Assembly (NCBI GenBank): GCA_003545515.1
Contig: DPYD01000005.1
Location: 1 to 14,550, forward strand
Length of the DNA: 14,550 nucleotides
DNA from: Candidatus Kaiserbacteria bacterium
Lineage (GTDB): Bacteria; Patescibacteriota; Minisyncoccia; Phycocordibacterales; UBA2100
Direction: 5' to 3'
A program made the translations under genes and the position numbers. Below, piece by piece: positions 12,787 through 14,550 of this stretch. The notes beneath the pieces are model-generated. The model had not been told where the DNA came from and did no database searches. It saw nothing but the letters and a program-made list of their open reading frames with translations. The first letter of the stretch is position 1. Every line of letters begins with the position of its first letter.

Positions 12787-12816
12787 AAAATACAAACGCC
12801 CTCAATGGCGAGGGCG
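12785..12816 (-). terminator. Intrinsic terminator (possible attenuator) upstream of rplC
   Basis: On the minus strand CGCCCTC, loop GCCATT and GAGGGCG form a perfect 7-pair stem (12797-12816) followed by TTTGTATTTTT. It faces leftward and ends about 30 bases before the L3 start. Either it ends an upstream RNA and L3 has its own promoter, or it attenuates the operon. Confidence 0.75.
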
Positions 12817-12831
12817 AACCTCATTCCATTG

Positions 12832-12883
12832 GTCCAGCTCCAGTTTTGTTATTTCTGGAGTAAACCCCAAAATGGGGCTGGAC
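12832..12883 (-). ncRNA. Three-way-junction RNA element in the rplC leader
   Basis: On the minus strand GTCCAG (12883-12878) pairs with CTGGAC (12837-12832) to close a junction. Inside are hairpin CCCC-ATTTT-GGGG (12877-12865) and hairpin CTCCAG with an 11-base loop and CTGGAG (12860-12838), with TTTA between the two. All three stems are perfect and the linkers short, unlikely by chance. The element lies 16 bases before the terminator stem. It does not match a riboswitch or ribosomal leader class that I recognise. Confidence 0.45.
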
Positions 12884-12920
12884 GTGGGTGCGTGCAGTCT
12901 ACAGGAAGACTTGAGGAAAA

Positions 12921-12947
12921 TCAAATTCTTGTACGAGTCCAGTACAT
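12921..12947 (-). CDS. Possible leader peptide MYWTRTRI
   Basis: Eight codons and a TGA stop, preceded by a perfect AAGGAG (12959-12954) with six bases to the ATG. The start region is also in a small hairpin (TGTAC, loop TGGACTC, GTACA). Located between the palindrome cluster and the three-way junction, it is placed as an attenuation leader would be. The RTR sequence resembles the Arg-x-Arg motif at which macrolide-bound ribosomes stall in erm leader peptides; any such function here is speculation. A short open frame with a good Shine-Dalgarno can arise by chance. Confidence 0.3.
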   Translation of the reverse strand: MYWTRTRI

Positions 12948-12984
12948 TTGGCACTCCTTGGCCGATAATGTGGACACAATATTA

Positions 12985-13105
12985 CCCGAGGTGTAACCTC
13001 CCGAGGTTTAACCTCGGGAGGTGGTGGGAAGTTATGGTGGGAGGTTAAACCTCGGAAGGTGGTGGCATGCAGTGAACCCAGAAGGTGTCACCTTCGGTGA
13101 TTCAC
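12985..13105. repeat. Cluster of AGGTnnnACCT palindromes
   Basis: Four related palindromes in 120 bases: GAGGT-gta-ACCTC (12988-13000); a perfect pair of 12-base arms, CCTCCCGAGGTT at 12997-13008 and AACCTCGGGAGG at 13010-13021; GAGGTT-A-AACCTC (13041-13053); and GAAGGTG-T-CACCTTC (13081-13095) inside outer arms GTGAA/TTCAC (13072-13076, 13101-13105). The spacers repeat GGTGGTGG-like words. They could be operator sites, a strong hairpin barrier, or remnants of a palindromic repeat family. They are not a CRISPR: there are no regular spacers. Confidence 0.7.
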
Positions 13106-13158
13106 GTTGAATTGCCGCATGGACTCCCTGTTTTAGAGAATCTCAAATGTATCTGAAC

Positions 13159-13689
13159 TTATTCAATTCTGGACGTCGACTCTGCTTCGCTTGGCGTCGG
13201 TATGACTTCTTGCGGATGTTTGTGATGCATCTTGAGCATTGCCCACAACACGAGCAAAAGTGCCGCGGATGAAAAAAGAAGCAAAAGAGGGACAAAGCTC
13301 CCGCCAGAGAATCCGAATACCTCGTTTAAAGCGCAAAGTACAGCGGGGACCCGCCCGCATGAATTCGACACATCAACGGCGCCTTCTTCACCAAACGCGG
13401 GTTCCTCCGGTTGCCATGTAATGTCTTCCGCAGAGACACCCTGTTTTTCAGCCACTTCAACAAGTGCGTCAACCAGTTGTTCAAACTCCTCTTGCGACAA
13501 CGAGACCGAACTTGGATCCGAACGCAGAGAAGTCTCTATCGTTGCGCGCAAATCGCCTGTCTGCGCCGAGGATTCGGCAGACAGACCTTGGGCATTGAGG
13601 GAAACTATCGGAAAAAGAAGAAGAAGGGTGGTGATCGCCAAGCCCGCACAGGTGATATGAGAGAAAAGATGTCTGGAAGAATCCCGCAT
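13159..13689 (-). CDS. Exported protein with C-terminal membrane anchor, function unknown
   Basis: I do not recognise the family. From MRDSSRHLFSHITCAGLAIT the product has 176 residues: a signal peptide with hydrophobic core up to LLLLFPIVSLNA and a probable cut after NA or NAQ, an acidic helical segment (SLSQEEFEQLVDALVEVAEKQGV), a segment with two cysteines (SCGRVPAVLCALNEVFGF) that could form a disulphide, then one membrane span (SFVPLLLLFSSAALLLVLWAM) and a short cytoplasmic tail with HHKHP. The topology would be N-out, C-in. Starting at 13737 would add 16 residues before the signal peptide and is less likely because the -10 box is in that stretch. It is next to a surface protein, suggesting a shared role at the cell envelope. 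Confidence 0.75.
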   Translation of the reverse strand: MRDSSRHLFSHITCAGLAITTLLLLFPIVSLNAQGLSAESSAQTGDLRATIETSLRSDPSSVSLSQEEFEQLVDALVEVAEKQGVSAEDITWQPEEPAFGEEGAVDVSNSCGRVPAVLCALNEVFGFSGGSFVPLLLLFSSAALLLVLWAMLKMHHKHPQEVIPTPSEAESTSRIE

Positions 13690-13695
13690 AGGAAC

Positions 13696-13704
13696 ATTGT
13701 ACCA
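13696..13704 (-). promoter_or_regulatory. Extended -10 promoter of the membrane-anchor gene
   Basis: On the minus strand TGG-TACAAT is followed by only six bases (GTTCCT) and the ATG. Transcription would start at or next to the ATG, giving a leaderless mRNA. No good -35 is visible, and the same TGG-extended -10 form occurs at 5564-5572. Confidence 0.5.
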
Positions 13705-13771
13705 TCCGCCCAAGTGTGCACGCACATCAATCCCCAATCATCGATCTCTTGAACAGACTTAGTAATTCTTT

Positions 13772-14550
13772 CTATCTCTCCTCAAATACCGGGATTACAT
13801 TAACCGTTTTAGTTGCGGTTATTGAAGGAGGCGACGCATTAGGAAGCGCGGTGCACGAGAGTGTATATATCGTTTGTTCCGTAATAGGAAGTGTTTCCTT
13901 ACCACTAAGACCCGAGAACTTTGTCCCCCAACTATCGCCGTTGGTCCCGGAAACCGAGCATGACGACACGTTTCGAGAGTCCCAATAAACGCGAGTTGTT
14001 TGTCCTTTGCGCACAAGTGACGGTATAACCTGTAGAGTGGAGGATGCAGTGAGAACCTCATCGGGATCGTTGCAAGTAGTCCCAGAACATCCATTGGGAC
14101 ATATCTTCCAACGCTCCTGTGGGCAAGATAAACGTGCGGGATCTCCATAGTAAAGATCTCCATCCGCGGCACAAAACAGTATCCAATCACATGTGGCTTC
14201 AGAACAAAACAGGGCGGTTGCGCTCAATGAATTTGAGTACAAACTAAACCGTCTGGGGTCAGTTGTGTGATCATGCGCGCGAATACGATACTGATATGTC
14301 GTTCCTGGTGTTCTGTTTGTATCCACATAATTTGTGCCGCTTTTGATTACAGTGGTGCAACTTGAACCAACACAACGCTCGATGTGATAATCAGAAGCAC
14401 CGGTTGATGTCCAGGCCAGAGTGATCCTCGATCCACCTGTTGAACTACAGCTAGGGGCGGCAGATAGGAGCGTCGGGACAATCATCTCTGGATTCTCATC
14501 CTCTTTTTCTACATATACTGAATCTGAATCAGTATCAGAACCATTTGTAC
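13772..14550 (-). CDS. Fibronectin-III-like Cys-rich surface protein, N-terminus cut by window edge
   Basis: The frame stays open through to base 14550; the visible 258 residues begin with an acidic linker (SDTDSDSVYVEKEDENPE) before MIVPTLLSAAP. A fibronectin-III-like domain follows (about the next 90 residues: RITLAWTSTGASDYHIERC ... YQYRIRAHD ... YSNSLSATA), then a small Cys-rich domain (CSEATCDWILFC...CPQERWKICPNGCSGTTC), and a last beta-sandwich-like domain (VIPSLVRKGQTTRVYWDSRN ... IYTLSCT) that ends near the C-terminus with no membrane anchor. The many cysteines imply an extracellular, disulphide-bonded protein. Such multidomain adhesin-like proteins are common in Parcubacteria. The function and full length are unknown. 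Confidence 0.75.
   Translation of the reverse strand, partial: TNGSDTDSDSVYVEKEDENPEMIVPTLLSAAPSCSSTGGSRITLAWTSTGASDYHIERCVGSSCTTVIKSGTNYVDTNRTPGTTYQYRIRAHDHTTDPRRFSLYSNSLSATALFCSEATCDWILFCAADGDLYYGDPARLSCPQERWKICPNGCSGTTCNDPDEVLTASSTLQVIPSLVRKGQTTRVYWDSRNVSSCSVSGTNGDSWGTKFSGLSGKETLPITEQTIYTLSCTALPNASPPSITATKTVNVIPVFEER

Larger units (their letters stand above)
12754..13158. other. Leader region between the membrane-protein gene and rplC
   Basis: About 405 bases without an ordinary gene. In minus-strand order it holds the palindrome cluster, weak -10-like words (TAATAT near 12972), a possible leader peptide, the three-way junction, a terminator and heptad repeats. rpsJ, normally here in the S10 operon, is absent. 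Confidence 0.6.

Noticed and set aside
12965..12980. A promoter for the rplC leader (TAATAT, CATTAT words)
   Set aside because: No -35 at proper spacing for either word; kept only as a remark in the leader entry.
12985..13105. CRISPR array in the palindrome cluster
   Set aside because: Repeats are unequal and there are no regular unique spacers or cas genes.
1..14550. TGA recoded as Gly or another residue, as in some CPR
   Set aside because: S3, L14 and Adk end at TGA in family-correct positions and no gene has an internal in-frame TGA.

Overview
The window is one long minus-strand run of ribosomal-protein genes: a merged S10/spc operon. Read 5' to 3' on the minus strand, the order is L3, L4, L23, L2, S19, L22, S3, L16, L29, S17, L14, L24, L5, S14, S8, L6, L18, S5, L15, SecY, guanylate kinase, adenylate kinase and the first codons of methionine aminopeptidase, which run off the left edge. 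rpsJ (S10) is not upstream of L3, and rpmD (L30) is missing between S5 and L15. Absence of L30, short SecY and Adk, low-complexity tails on S5, L23 and S19, and a neighbouring Cys-rich surface protein point to a Patescibacteria/CPR bacterium, most likely of the Parcubacteria. TGA is used as an ordinary stop (S3, L14, Adk), so the recoded CPR lineages are excluded. This placement comes from gene content and general family knowledge, not from a tree.

Right flank (about 13160-14550): two exported proteins on the minus strand, a Cys-rich fibronectin-III-like surface protein cut by the window edge and a small signal-peptide protein with a C-terminal membrane anchor. The anchor protein has a leaderless-looking promoter. 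Between it and L3 lie about 400 bases without a normal gene. This stretch holds a cluster of AGGTnnnACCT palindromes, then a possible 8-codon leader peptide with a perfect Shine-Dalgarno, a clean three-way-junction RNA fold, and an intrinsic terminator about 30 bases before the L3 start. Together they look like an attenuator or switch in front of the whole operon.

Operon body: almost none of the genes has a Shine-Dalgarno, and most start codons are preceded by T. Several spacers carry tandem repeats with a period of exactly seven bases; the unit differs at each site, and some repeats run into the 3' ends of genes (S17, L22). Two short terminal-inverted-repeat elements (about 59 and 93 bp) sit exactly in former ATGA stop/start overlaps (Adk/Map and L14/L24) with duplicated targets. 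Other long inverted repeats lie at S3/L16, L3/L4 and L23/L2.

Between L5 and S14 an oppositely oriented 85-codon gene of unknown function is inserted. It has its own promoter, a consensus Shine-Dalgarno and a terminator that contains its stop codon; a second terminator, facing the operon direction, sits on its other side. This cassette should uncouple L3-L5 from S14-Map.

The genes supply ribosome assembly (large- and small-subunit proteins), membrane insertion (SecY), nucleotide balance (Gmk, Adk) and N-terminal Met removal (Map).
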